A DNA stretch of 64,000 nucleotides from Bacillota bacterium (GTDB lineage Bacteria > Bacillota > Clostridia > Peptostreptococcales > Anaerovoracaceae): assembly GCA_030525285.1 (NCBI GenBank), contig JAUNFA010000002.1, forward strand, positions 96,795 to 160,794. Direction: 5' to 3'. The notes beneath the pieces were generated by a model. It did no database searches. It saw only the letters and a list, made by a program, of their open reading frames with translations, and had not been told where the DNA came from. Each line of letters begins with the position of its first letter. The stretch's first letter is position 1. Positions 35,625 through 44,206 of this stretch are shown piece after piece. The position numbers and the translations under genes are program-made.

Positions 35625-35987
35625 ATGAAAAAGAAACTGTTAATGATTATTATGGCCATTGTACTGTGTTTCACGATGGCAGCCTGCGGAGGCGGCGGTG
35701 GCGATGCGAACAGCGATATCGACCCGAATGCAACGGTTACCAAGGAACAGTATGAGAAGCTAAGTGCGGACAAGTGGCACGAGTTGACTCCGGAAGAAAT
35801 GGAAAGGTATCTTGAAGTAAGATATGTGGAGGATGAAGAATCCACTAAGAGCTGGGGCAAAGGATATCTGGTAGTTGACTTCCCAGGTCCTGATGAAGAT
35901 TCATATATCCATGTACTGTTCAAAGAAGGCGATGATGGAAAGATGACACCGTCCAGCATGAGTGCTACCGGAAAGTTTTTGGACTAA
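35625..35987 (+). CDS. Small lipoprotein of unknown function
   Basis: 120 residues. The signal peptide MKKKLLMIIMAIVLCFTMAA ends at lipobox MAAC with the acylated Cys at about 21, followed by a glycine-rich linker. The mature part is acidic and short, with DKWHELTPEEMERYLEVRY and YLVVDFPGPDEDSYIHVLF. AGAGGTGAAGAA precedes the ATG. It is followed by a hairpin and then by another lipoprotein with a near-identical signal peptide style. Function unknown. Confidence 0.75.
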   Translation: MKKKLLMIIMAIVLCFTMAACGGGGGDANSDIDPNATVTKEQYEKLSADKWHELTPEEMERYLEVRYVEDEESTKSWGKGYLVVDFPGPDEDSYIHVLFKEGDDGKMTPSSMSATGKFLD

Positions 35988-36037
35988 TAACAAAAGAAGC
36001 GAGAGTTTATAACATCTTGACAGAAAATAGGAAGGAC

Positions 36038-36069
36038 GGGGCTATATGAATCTTATGGCCCCATCTTTT
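36038..36069 (+). terminator. Hairpin after the small lipoprotein
   Basis: GGGGC-TAT and AT-GGCCCC pair with a small loop and are followed by ATCTTTT: a probable terminator. Confidence 0.6.
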
Positions 36070-36155
36070 AAATAACGGAGGGAGGATGCTGAGGTTCAGG
36101 CAATTCTGGGAGGAATCGAGGTGAAACGGTAAAACGCAAACAGAAGGGGGTTATT

Positions 36156-37556
36156 ATGAAGAAGAAAATAGTGGCAGTTGCTCTTACGCTTGCAATGTGC
36201 TTTGCATTCACAGGGTGTGGCGGAGACAATGGCAATAAAAGTAAAGATAACGGAGAACCCAAAGTGACATCCATTGTAGGTAGCTGGGAATGTGAAGATG
36301 TTCAAGTTACCAATAATGGTGAAAAGGTTGGAGATGATACAGTTAAGCTGATGTTCGGAGAAGATTTTTCCAGTATTTTCAAACTTAGTGCTTATGGTGA
36401 CGGATCAGCAGACCTTGTCATGATGGAAGACAAGAACACTGTTTCATGGAGTGAAACCAAGGATAATGAATACAAGCTTTCCTATCCCGAATCCGATAAA
36501 AAGGATGCTGCTGACATGACAGCAAAGCTGGATGGCGAAAAGCTGATTATTACTGTCGAAGAGACATACAAGTCGGATGACAAGGACCAGAGTATGGTGA
36601 TGGAGTTCACCATGAAATATACCGGCAAGAAATCCAAGCTTATAGAAGGCTGGAATGTGGTCCTTAATGATGAAGAAGTTTATGCTATGAGCAATGCAAT
36701 GATAGAAGGTTCCTTCGTTGAAGCTGATGGAATGCTGTACGGAGATTATGGTGGAGACGAATGGGGTAAAGGAGCCTTTATGGTGGCCAAGATTAAAGGC
36801 GATAAGCTGAAGGACAAGACCATCATAGCAAAGGATACCAAAGTAAGTAATTTGTCAGTATATGATGGGAATGTTTACGGTATTCTGGACAGTGAAAAAA
36901 TCATAAAGGTGGAAGTCGGCAAAACCAAGACAGAAACTATATATAAGGGAACTTGCAACAACATGCAGGTGACAAAGAAGGGCATTTATTTCACTGATGA
37001 AAAAGAAAGATACTGCAAGGTGGACCTTGAAGGGAAGAACAAGGAGACTGTACTGAACAAGAAAGTCGCTTATCCATACCAGATCAGTTCTAAATTCATG
37101 GTGTATCAGGATGGTGCTGATGGAGAAACCCTGCACATGTACAATATGAAGGAAAATAGTGATAAGAAAATTTCAAATATGGTTTCTTATCAGCCGATGC
37201 TTTACGGGGATTACATGTATTTCTATACACCGGGAAACTATGAAGATGTGTACCACATGTGCCGCATAGATATGTATTCCGGTAAGGTGGAAAAGGCTGA
37301 AAGAGCGGCTATTATGTACGATTATTATGTAACACCGGAACATATTATAGCCGCAAAGGGTGAATTCGTTACGATCGAATTTGATAAATGGGATACCTTC
37401 GCGGATACAAGCAGCGCAGGCTCTAAAGCCTATCCGAAGTACAGTAACGGAGAAATCTGGGTAAGCAGATGCGCTGGCGAAAATTTCCTGAGTTCAGAAA
37501 CTTTCGTGACAGATGAAAAGAGCAGCATAGGATACTCGTACGTGAAAGACGAATAG
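36156..37556 (+). CDS. Lipoprotein with beta-propeller-like (DUF5050-type) domain
   Basis: 466 residues. The signal peptide ends at lipobox FTGC (Cys about 21). Residues about 35-150 form a lipocalin-like or DUF domain starting SIVGSWECEDVQV. Residues about 180-460 are repeated blocks of the form YxNGYIYF/MxDGxxxGIxKI (YGDYGGDEWGKG, VYDGNVYGILDSEKIIKVE, GIYFTDEKERYCKVDLEG, YGDYMYFYTPG), as in DUF5050 surface proteins, which are predicted to fold as propellers. A GGGGG-containing site precedes the ATG. Probably anchored outside the membrane; its ligand is unknown. Confidence 0.7.
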   Translation: MKKKIVAVALTLAMCFAFTGCGGDNGNKSKDNGEPKVTSIVGSWECEDVQVTNNGEKVGDDTVKLMFGEDFSSIFKLSAYGDGSADLVMMEDKNTVSWSETKDNEYKLSYPESDKKDAADMTAKLDGEKLIITVEETYKSDDKDQSMVMEFTMKYTGKKSKLIEGWNVVLNDEEVYAMSNAMIEGSFVEADGMLYGDYGGDEWGKGAFMVAKIKGDKLKDKTIIAKDTKVSNLSVYDGNVYGILDSEKIIKVEVGKTKTETIYKGTCNNMQVTKKGIYFTDEKERYCKVDLEGKNKETVLNKKVAYPYQISSKFMVYQDGADGETLHMYNMKENSDKKISNMVSYQPMLYGDYMYFYTPGNYEDVYHMCRIDMYSGKVEKAERAAIMYDYYVTPEHIIAAKGEFVTIEFDKWDTFADTSSAGSKAYPKYSNGEIWVSRCAGENFLSSETFVTDEKSSIGYSYVKDE

Positions 37557-37577
37557 AAATAAAAGGAGGATAATTGA

Positions 37578-37997
37578 ATGAAAAAGGTAGAAATAAAATC
37601 GGGTGAATATCGTTTTGTGGGAGAACTTTTGACGGATGAAGCTCCGGAAACATGCAGAGTGTTTGAGAATATGTTGCCTCTAAAAAGTCAGTTCATACAT
37701 GTAAGATGGAGCGGTGAAGGCATATGGATTCCTTATGGCGATATGAGGACAGGACTTGATTATGAGAATCATACATCACATCCAGCAAAAGGAGAAATGC
37801 TTCTTTATCCCGGAGGTATAAGTGAAATGGAAATAATAATGTCCTACGGAAGATGTCTTTTTGCCAGTCAGCATGGTCAACTTTCCGGGAATCATTTTCT
37901 TACTATAAGAGAAGGCATTGAAGATCTCTATGATTTTGGCAGAAAGGTACTGATAGAAGGAGCTCAGAATATAGAAATAAAGCTTATTGAAGAATAA
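37578..37997 (+). CDS. DUF3830 family protein (cyclophilin-like fold)
   Basis: 139 residues. The pattern fits DUF3830: GEYRFVGELLTDEAPETC at the start, then FIHVRWSGEGIWIPYG, NHTSHPAKGEMLLYPGG, EIIMSYGRCLFASQHGQLSGNHFL and LYDFGRKVLIEGAQNIEI. The family adopts a cyclophilin-like barrel without known enzymatic activity and is often found beside amidohydrolase or transport genes, which are absent here. AAGGAGGATAATTGA precedes the ATG; it is 21 bases after the large lipoprotein and may share its mRNA. A strong terminator follows. Confidence 0.8.
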   Translation: MKKVEIKSGEYRFVGELLTDEAPETCRVFENMLPLKSQFIHVRWSGEGIWIPYGDMRTGLDYENHTSHPAKGEMLLYPGGISEMEIIMSYGRCLFASQHGQLSGNHFLTIREGIEDLYDFGRKVLIEGAQNIEIKLIEE

Positions 37998-38034
37998 AAC
38001 ACACCTAAATCGTTGACATTTGAGCTACAGAAGA

Positions 38035-38078
38035 AAAGGAGGTGCACCTGACTGGGGGAGTCTAGGTGCACCTCCTTT
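38035..38078 (+). terminator. Very stable hairpin terminator
   Basis: AAAGGAGGTGCACCT and AGGTGCACCTCCTTT form a perfect 15-bp stem with a 14-base loop, between the DUF3830 gene and the convergent zinc-ribbon gene. Confidence 0.85.
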
Positions 38079-38108
38079 GAGCCTGCGGGTTTTCCGGCTC
38101 AGACACGA

Positions 38109-38423
38109 TTATTCGTCTTTTGATTTTTTCGCAGAAATTTTTTCAGCTGCAAGATTGCCTACAGCGGCAATTGCACTGAGAAGAGTTGCAACAGCTTCCT
38201 TTCTGTTTTCCGCATTAGCGGCCTTTCGCTCTATGCAGTGGTCGCATATTCTGTGCCTGCGGCCCTTATCTTCCATCATGCGACCGCACCTGGAACAGAT
38301 ATAGACCAACTCGCTGCCGCACTTTGGACAGTAAACGTTATCGGATTTGAATTTATAATGCTTTTTGTAGTTGCGGCACTGAGGATTCCAGCAGCCTTTA
38401 TATCGTTTGTCTTTCATTAACAT
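38109..38423 (-). CDS. Small zinc-ribbon protein
   Basis: 104 residues. Four CxxC-type pairs are visible: CWNPQC, CPKCG, CSRCG and CDHC, giving two potential zinc ribbons in residues 11-65. The C-terminal 40 residues are an Ala/Lys-rich helix. AAAGGAG six bases before the ATG at 38423 sets the start. Such proteins are common in Clostridia and phages and may bind nucleic acid or zinc; no precise function is known. It is convergent with the DUF3830 gene. Confidence 0.75.
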   Translation of the reverse strand: MLMKDKRYKGCWNPQCRNYKKHYKFKSDNVYCPKCGSELVYICSRCGRMMEDKGRRHRICDHCIERKAANAENRKEAVATLLSAIAAVGNLAAEKISAKKSKDE

Positions 38424-38726
38424 AGGCAGCTCCTTTCAATAAATACATTGTAACATATATTGAGACTTTAATGCTGCCGGCGGTTAATGTTGATTCAAAA
38501 AAGCGAAAAGACGCATCATTGAGGAGTGACACGCCTTTCGGGTTGTGAGTTATTCATTATTTATTGAGTTTTCTAGAGGTCAAATCTCTAAAATCGACAC
38601 CGTGTAATCTCTTGATTACGATGTCAGTATAAGACTGACATATGCATAAATCAAATCAATAGATTTATTGATTCATTAAACGATTTTATATATAATTGTA
38701 ATGATAAATCAATTAAGGAGAGAATC
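38424..38726 (+). promoter_or_regulatory. LysR upstream region with promoter and two inverted repeats
   Basis: Promoter TTGATT (38668-38673), a 17-base spacer and TATAAT (38691-38696), 31 bases before the LysR ATG. Two inverted repeats stand upstream: GTAATC/GATTAC (38604-38619) and ATGTCAGT/ACTGACAT (38621-38641), plausible LysR-type binding sites for autoregulation. The rest of the region, 38424-38600, shows nothing else clear. Confidence 0.55.
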
Positions 38727-39632
38727 ATGAATCTGATACATTTGAGATATTTTGTTGAATTGGCTCATTCCAGAAGTTATGCAGTTGCCGCAGAGAGAAT
38801 GCTGACAACCCAGCCTAATATCAGCTATGCCATAACCCAGCTTGAGAATGAGCTTGGGGTCACTCTGGTAATCAAGAACGGTAGAACGAACAAGCTGACT
38901 GCATACGGTAAGCAGTTTCTAAAGTACGCTGAGGGCACGCTCAAGACTTTGGACTCAGGGGTTAATGCGATTCACCGAAGTGTGCAGGATCATACGGTAA
39001 TACGAATCGGATTTCTCAGATACCTGGGTTCAGAATATTTGCCTCGACTGGTAGTTGATTTTCAGAAAGAGTTTGAAGATTACAACATAGAGTTCGAATT
39101 TGAAACATCGAATTCTGCAGGTCTTCATGAAGCTATGGCTGCAAACAGACTGGATGTCATATGCTGTGCTAATCTTAATGAGAAATACAAGGATCATGGT
39201 GTAATATACAGACAGAAATTCACTTTAATTGTGCCTCCGGATCACCCTTTAACAAAGATGGAAAAGGTAACACTCAGAGACACCATGAAATATCCGTATA
39301 TATACTATGTCAAAAATAACGGTATCAGAAATGTAATCGAACCATATCTTAAGGCTGCTGGTGGAATGCCGGACATTAAGTATGAGCTTCAGGAGGAAAG
39401 AGTTGTGGCGGGGTTTGTTTCTGCCGGAATGGGAATTGCCATCGTTCCTCACGAGACACTTTCCAGCAGAGTTAATGTAACAGAAATAGAGCTGGCGGAT
39501 GTTAATATGGGACGTGACATTCACATGATTCTGACGGATTCACAGGATGTCTCACCACTTCTCAAAGAACTGCTCAAATTCGCAGCGGAGCATCCGGACA
39601 AGACGGTAATCGAAAACAGCGAAATCAAATAG
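38727..39632 (+). CDS. LysR-family transcriptional regulator
   Basis: 301 residues. An N-terminal winged helix (residues 1-60, LRYFVELAHSRSYAVAAERMLTTQPNISYAITQLE; LysR family signature) is followed by a periplasmic-binding-like effector domain (about 90-295, beginning VIRIGFLRYLG). The family controls nearby, often divergent, genes in response to a small ligand. The nearest genes downstream are an SGNH esterase and two membrane proteins. AAGGAGAG precedes the ATG. The ligand and targets cannot be told. Confidence 0.92.
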   Translation: MNLIHLRYFVELAHSRSYAVAAERMLTTQPNISYAITQLENELGVTLVIKNGRTNKLTAYGKQFLKYAEGTLKTLDSGVNAIHRSVQDHTVIRIGFLRYLGSEYLPRLVVDFQKEFEDYNIEFEFETSNSAGLHEAMAANRLDVICCANLNEKYKDHGVIYRQKFTLIVPPDHPLTKMEKVTLRDTMKYPYIYYVKNNGIRNVIEPYLKAAGGMPDIKYELQEERVVAGFVSAGMGIAIVPHETLSSRVNVTEIELADVNMGRDIHMILTDSQDVSPLLKELLKFAAEHPDKTVIENSEIK

Positions 39633-39664
39633 CAACAGCAAATACCGATATCAAATAGCAACAG
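39624..39664 (+). repeat. Short tandem duplication between LysR and SGNH genes
   Basis: ATCAAATAGCAACAG occurs twice (39624-39638 and 39650-39664) with a 26-base period; the first copy contains the LysR stop. It looks like a recent slippage duplication. Confidence 0.85.
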
Positions 39665-39681
39665 TAAGACAGGAGGAAGGA

Positions 39682-40224
39682 ATGAAAATAATCTGCTACG
39701 GCGATTCCAATACATACGGATATGATCCAAGAAGCTTCATAGGTGATAAATACGACAAATCATGGCCTGAAATCATTGCTGAGAAAACAGGAAACAAAGT
39801 CAGATCAATGGGCATGCCGGGAAGACAGATCCCATTCAGAGCAAGACCCCTTGAGGCAATGCATGCGCAGATTGGAGAACATGTCGACATTTTGATGATA
39901 ATGCTTGGGAGTAATGACATTGAAGCGAGTCTTAATGTGCATCTGGTTGAAGCCCGAATGAGTACTATGATTAAAGAGGTTCTCAGATGGGATATAGCTG
40001 ACCGGATAATACTTATCGGACCGCCACCACTCAAGGTGACCAGTCGGCACCTGGAAGCATCAAAGGAAATGAATGAAGCATTCGGGAAACTTGCGGGAAA
40101 GCAGGGAATAGAATACGTGGATTCCTTTGACTGGCCTTTGGAATTGTGCTTTGACAGAACACACCTGACAGAGGATGACCAGGAAATTTTTGCAGACGAA
40201 ATCATAAAAAGAGTCCTGAAATAG
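39682..40224 (+). CDS. SGNH/GDSL-family esterase (arylesterase-like)
   Basis: 180 residues. Four SGNH blocks are present: IICYGDSNTYG (block I, catalytic Ser9), the conserved Gly in GMPGRQIP, IMLGSNDIE (block III, Asn of the oxyanion hole) and DRTHLTEDD (block V, Asp and His). This is the arylesterase/TesA-like branch. There is no signal peptide, so it is cytosolic; the substrate is unknown. AGGAGGAAGG precedes the ATG. It is separated from LysR by only a short duplicated stretch and may be its target. Confidence 0.9.
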   Translation: MKIICYGDSNTYGYDPRSFIGDKYDKSWPEIIAEKTGNKVRSMGMPGRQIPFRARPLEAMHAQIGEHVDILMIMLGSNDIEASLNVHLVEARMSTMIKEVLRWDIADRIILIGPPPLKVTSRHLEASKEMNEAFGKLAGKQGIEYVDSFDWPLELCFDRTHLTEDDQEIFADEIIKRVLK

Positions 40225-40251
40225 TTATTTATCCTAAATAGGGAGGACGTC

Positions 40252-41064
40252 ATGTTTGAAAAAAGACGAAAGGCAAAAGAAGCAGAGAGAGTTGCTGAAG
40301 AAGAACGCAGAATGAACTATGCTGCGGACCGTGAAAGAGAAAAAGTGGAAGCAGAAAGAGCGGAGAAAGCTGAAAAGGCGAAAGGGCAGCCTGATGTCCT
40401 TCACAAATTTGATTTCATCGGTGAAAAAGTTGACAGGTATGAAGAGAGTCGCGGGAACAAGAGAGTCAAAAATGCCCGAATACGTGAAGGCAAACGAATC
40501 AGGAAAGAGAAAAACCGCAAATACTGGGTGATTCTGGCAGTGGTGCTGGCGCTTATTGCAGGATGTGTCGGCGGATATCTGGTGGGAAATCATATGATGC
40601 AGAAAAAATGTTATAGCAAGGCTACGGAACTGATTATAAACGATGAGTTCGGCAAAGCGGCGGCGATTCTTGAGGAACTGGACATAAAGGATTCGGATAG
40701 GCTTTGTACCTATGCGGTAATACGTACCAATGTGAAAGCCTATGATGGTAAAATGAATGAAATGCTCAAGAAGCTCAATTCTCTGGAACCTTTGGAAAAC
40801 AATAAGGTGGAGACTCAGTATAAGGAATTCATAGGGAAGGTGGAGCCTGCGGGTAAGCTGCAAAAGGATATAAACAAGCTAGACGTTGATAAGCTTGGAC
40901 TTTCTGATAAAAACAAAGTTGAAGAGCTGAACAAGAGAGTCAAGCAGTTTAAGGGAAAGTATGGCGACATGGTGGATACTCACAGAATCAAGGCGGCAGA
41001 AAAGAAAATTCAAGTTCTTGAAGAGGCAACAAAAAAGTTGCAGAATCACGGTAAAGATGAGTAG
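40252..41064 (+). CDS. Membrane protein with charged coiled-coil arms
   Basis: 270 residues. The N-terminal 90 residues are a highly charged helix (KRRKAKEAERVAEEERR), cytoplasmic by the positive-inside rule. One membrane span lies at about 96-118 (WVILAVVLALIAGCVGGYLVG). A helical extracellular part with TPR-like and coiled-coil character follows (KAAAILEELDIKDSDRL; LDVDKLGLSDKNKVEELNK). No enzymatic motif is seen. GGGAGGACGTC precedes the ATG. Its place between the esterase and another membrane protein suggests a small surface-related operon. Function unknown. Confidence 0.7.
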   Translation: MFEKRRKAKEAERVAEEERRMNYAADREREKVEAERAEKAEKAKGQPDVLHKFDFIGEKVDRYEESRGNKRVKNARIREGKRIRKEKNRKYWVILAVVLALIAGCVGGYLVGNHMMQKKCYSKATELIINDEFGKAAAILEELDIKDSDRLCTYAVIRTNVKAYDGKMNEMLKKLNSLEPLENNKVETQYKEFIGKVEPAGKLQKDINKLDVDKLGLSDKNKVEELNKRVKQFKGKYGDMVDTHRIKAAEKKIQVLEEATKKLQNHGKDE

Positions 41065-41116
41065 GGTTGCGGCTGCTGACAAGATATGGTAAAATATTCC
41101 AAAAGGAGATTGGGAT

Positions 41117-42118
41117 ATGAAAAAGACCGGAGTAGCCAGGACACCTTTCCCGGGAAGATGGTCAGATCAGGTAAACAAAACATCAACCGGAAGTAAGGGG
41201 GCTCCAGAAAGTCGGAGAGAAGGTGCTGATTACAGCTACAGCTGTAGCCGAAACCAAAATCAAAACAAAAGTCAAAACCGAAACCGTAAACGCAGCAGTG
41301 ACATAATAAAAACCCTAAGCAAAGAAGAAACCAAAAGAACAAACAAATGGAAAGTTTCGCGAAAAGTATCATTGCTTGTATTGCTGCTTGCAGTTTTTAT
41401 GGGCATAGGGACGATATCCGAAACTATATGGCATGGGTTTAGCAAAATAGATTTTTACGAATCTGAAGGAGATACTGCAGGTAGTGGCGAGGAGAAAACG
41501 GCGGCTGTGACTTTCAATTATGGCGAAAAACTGAGAATTACAGACCACAACATTAATTTTCATCAGTCTGATGACTGGGAAAACAAGGGTGTATATGCAC
41601 TTATCAAAGTGTGTAATGACAATGATGAAGCGGTAGACAGGATGCTATTTCTAGTATCTCAGAGAGAAGAAATTGTAACTAATTTTAAGAATGATGGAGA
41701 CTATTTCAAGGCATCGGGATACGTTCCGCCTCACGGAGAGGGATATATGTGCGCACATATGATAATAGGCAGAGAAACCAGACCTGTTCAGGGGGAAATA
41801 ATCCCGGTGGATGGGTATGCATGCAAGCTACGGACGGATTATATGCCACCATCAGGAAGAATAAGCGGTTTTGATAAGAAGGCAGATGGGTATCATGCGG
41901 ATATTGTGAACAGAAGCGGGCAGACTTTCGGTGCGGGGAAAGCTTTTGTTGTTGCCGTGGAGTCAGGCTATAGCGAACTTGCCGGATCCTGGGGTGCAGG
42001 AGAGCTGAACCAGGATGTGGTGGACGGAGAGACAGTACATCTTCGCAATGTTATTGTTAATCCAGGGCTAAAGAGAGGAGAAACAGCAGAGTTTCAGGTG
42101 TTTCTTGTTGACATGTGA
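41117..42118 (+). CDS. Membrane-anchored protein of unknown function
   Basis: 333 residues. Residues 1-75 are a polar, low-complexity cytoplasmic arm with an Asn/Gln/Lys/Arg run (NQNQNKSQNRNRKR) encoded by a short AAAACC/AAAATC-like repetitive DNA stretch. A membrane span lies at about 84-103 (VSLLVLLLAVFMGIG). The outer part has two beta-rich domains, a DUF4352-like one at about 130-225 (ITDHNINFHQSDDWENKGVYALIKV) and a second at about 240-330. AAAGGAGATT precedes the ATG. The leu promoter lies inside its last codons. Confidence 0.65.
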   Translation: MKKTGVARTPFPGRWSDQVNKTSTGSKGAPESRREGADYSYSCSRNQNQNKSQNRNRKRSSDIIKTLSKEETKRTNKWKVSRKVSLLVLLLAVFMGIGTISETIWHGFSKIDFYESEGDTAGSGEEKTAAVTFNYGEKLRITDHNINFHQSDDWENKGVYALIKVCNDNDEAVDRMLFLVSQREEIVTNFKNDGDYFKASGYVPPHGEGYMCAHMIIGRETRPVQGEIIPVDGYACKLRTDYMPPSGRISGFDKKADGYHADIVNRSGQTFGAGKAFVVAVESGYSELAGSWGAGELNQDVVDGETVHLRNVIVNPGLKRGETAEFQVFLVDM

Positions 42119-42136
42119 TTTCATCCGATGTATATT
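42108..42136 (+). promoter_or_regulatory. Promoter of the leu operon
   Basis: TTGACA (42108-42113), a 17-base spacer and TATATT (42131-42136), just upstream of the T-box leader. The -35 overlaps the end of the preceding gene. Confidence 0.8.
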
Positions 42137-42189
42137 ACTGTTAAGTGGTAGCTTCGATGTTTAGATTGAAGATTCTGCTGATTACAAGA

Positions 42190-42448
42190 TAATAGAGATG
42201 CGATGAACGGAATAAGTCTGATGAAGACATTTCAGAGAGCAGCCGGATGGTGCGAGGCTGTATGTAGATTCAGATGTCTCACCCGGGAGCAGAAAACTTC
42301 AAGTGGGCATGTAGTTTCACACTATGAGTGTGACGGCACAAACGAAGATTGCTTAGCAATCAGGACAGTCGAAACAGCGTGTCAATAAGAGTGGTACCGC
42401 GGAAGCTTATGCCTTCGTCTCTTAGTTTGAGATGAGGGCTTTTTTTAA
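42190..42448 (+). promoter_or_regulatory. T-box riboswitch before leuA, probably tRNA-Leu sensing
   Basis: The T-box sequence AAGAGTGGTACCGCGG is at 42387-42402, followed by a terminator stem GCC...GTCTC (42411-42421)/GAGAT...GGGC and seven T residues up to 42448. Stem I features upstream are AGAGAG at 42234-42239 and the paired GCCGG...GGCTG region; the specifier loop candidate contains CTC (42278-42280), a leucine codon, just before ACCCGGGAGC. Uncharged tRNA would bind and stabilise the antiterminator. The T-box is certain; the CUC specifier is inference backed by leuA downstream. Confidence 0.9.
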
Positions 42449-42471
42449 ATACTGACCTATAGGAGGAAAAA

Positions 42472-44175
42472 ATGAAACATTACGACAGATATCAGGTGGG
42501 TTATTTCCCACCAGCAGAGGATTGTTATGACTGGGTAAGAAAGGATCATATTGAGAAAGCACCAAGATGGTGCAGCGTTGATTTGAGAGATGGTAACCAG
42601 GCGCTTATAGTTCCGATGAGCCTTCAGGAAAAGGTGGACTTTTTTAACTATCTGTTAAAGCTGGGATTCAAGGAAATCGAAGTGGGTTTCCCGGCAGCAT
42701 CAGAAACAGAATATACATTCCTCAGGAAACTGGTTGATGATAATATGGTACCGGATGATGTAATGATTCAGGTGCTGACACAGTCCAGAAAGCATATTAT
42801 CAAGAAGACTTTTGAGTCTCTTGTGGGTGTAAAGAAAGCTGTAGTTCATCTTTATAATTCAACATCTGTAGCACAAAGAGAGCAGGTGTTCCGCAAAGAG
42901 AAGACGGAGATTATCAAAATAGCAACAGACGGTGCCCACCTGATGAACGAGTTTGCCGAGAAGCATCCGGAGACAGACTTTACATTTGAATATTCGCCTG
43001 AATCATTCACGGGTACTGAGGTGGATTTCGCTCTCGAAATCTGCAATGAAGTTATCGATGTGTGGAAGGCTGCGGATCCTGACAGGAAAATCATTATTAA
43101 TCTGCCTTCAACCGTTGAAATGTCAATGCCTCACGTATATGCTTCCCAGGTTGAATTTATGAGCAAACACCTTCATCACAGGGAAGATGTATCTCTTTCC
43201 ATTCACCCTCACAATGACAGAGGATGCGCAGTGGCAGCTGCAGAGCTGGCTTTACTGGCAGGAGGAGACAGAATTGAAGGTACACTGTTCGGTAATGGTG
43301 AAAGAACAGGTAATGTTGACATCGTAACGATGGCGATGAACATGTTTTCGCACGGAGTCGTTTCGGGACTTGATTTTACAAATATGCCGGAAGTTGTTGA
43401 AATGTACGAGAAATTCACGGACATGGAGGTGCCGCCAAGACAGCCTTATTCAGGCAAGCTTGTTTTCGCAGCTTTCTCAGGATCTCATCAGGATGCCATA
43501 TCCAAGGGTATGCGTTACCACAAGGAAAACAATCTTTATGGATGGTCTGTACCATACCTCCTCATCGATCCAAAGGACGTGGGAAGAGAGTACGAAGCCG
43601 ATGTTATCAGAATCAACAGTCAGTCGGGCAAGGGCGGCGTAGCATATATTCTCGAGCAGAACTTCGGATATGCTATTCCTAAAGAAATGCGTGAAGAAAT
43701 CGGATATATGGTTAAAGATGTATCCGACAAAGCGCACAAGGAACTTACACCTGCAGAGGTTTATCAGGTATTTGCCAAGGAATACATCAACGTTTTCAAT
43801 CCAATCGACATTATAGATGCAACCTTCAGCAAAGTGTCCGATTACAAGTCAAATGACGGATATATCGTTGATATGACCGTAAGAATCATGGATAAGGAAT
43901 ACAACCTGCAGGGTGTTGGTAACGGTCGTCTGGACGCTGTAAGAAATGCACTCAAACAGAGTCCGTACACATTCGACTATAAGTTTGTAACCTATTCAGA
44001 ACATGCTCTTTCGAGCGAATCAACATCAAAGGCTGCATCATATGTATGCATTGAGGATATAAACGGAGATCAGTTCTGGGGAGTGGGAATCCACGAGGAT
44101 ATCATTCTGGCATCAGTGAATGCACTGGTAAGTGCATTGAACAGACAGAATAGAAGTGATCATTTCGTTGAATAA
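42472..44175 (+). CDS. leuA: 2-isopropylmalate synthase (long form)
   Basis: 567 residues. It condenses acetyl-CoA with 2-oxoisovalerate, the first committed leucine step. The HMGL-like TIM barrel begins APRWCSVDLRDGNQAL (metal-binding Asp), with SIHPHNDRGCAVAAAELALLAGGDRIEGTLFGNGERTGNVD (metal-binding His pair). The C-terminal LeuA dimer/allosteric domain has IIDATFSKVSDYKSNDGY. This is the LeuA2/yeast-like type, longer than E. coli LeuA (about 520). AGGAGGAAAAA precedes the ATG, which lies just after the T-box terminator. Confidence 0.95.
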   Translation: MKHYDRYQVGYFPPAEDCYDWVRKDHIEKAPRWCSVDLRDGNQALIVPMSLQEKVDFFNYLLKLGFKEIEVGFPAASETEYTFLRKLVDDNMVPDDVMIQVLTQSRKHIIKKTFESLVGVKKAVVHLYNSTSVAQREQVFRKEKTEIIKIATDGAHLMNEFAEKHPETDFTFEYSPESFTGTEVDFALEICNEVIDVWKAADPDRKIIINLPSTVEMSMPHVYASQVEFMSKHLHHREDVSLSIHPHNDRGCAVAAAELALLAGGDRIEGTLFGNGERTGNVDIVTMAMNMFSHGVVSGLDFTNMPEVVEMYEKFTDMEVPPRQPYSGKLVFAAFSGSHQDAISKGMRYHKENNLYGWSVPYLLIDPKDVGREYEADVIRINSQSGKGGVAYILEQNFGYAIPKEMREEIGYMVKDVSDKAHKELTPAEVYQVFAKEYINVFNPIDIIDATFSKVSDYKSNDGYIVDMTVRIMDKEYNLQGVGNGRLDAVRNALKQSPYTFDYKFVTYSEHALSSESTSKAASYVCIEDINGDQFWGVGIHEDIILASVNALVSALNRQNRSDHFVE

Positions 44176-44206
44176 ATTGTGTTAATATAATTAGGAGGTA
44201 ACAATT

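Noticed and set aside
35625..37556. Tandem paralogous lipoproteins
   Set aside because: Only the signal peptides are alike; the mature parts differ in length and sequence.
42203..42388. Open frame of 61 codons before leuA
   Set aside because: It lies wholly inside the T-box leader, whose conserved bases explain the sequence; there is no ribosome binding site and no protein-like composition.
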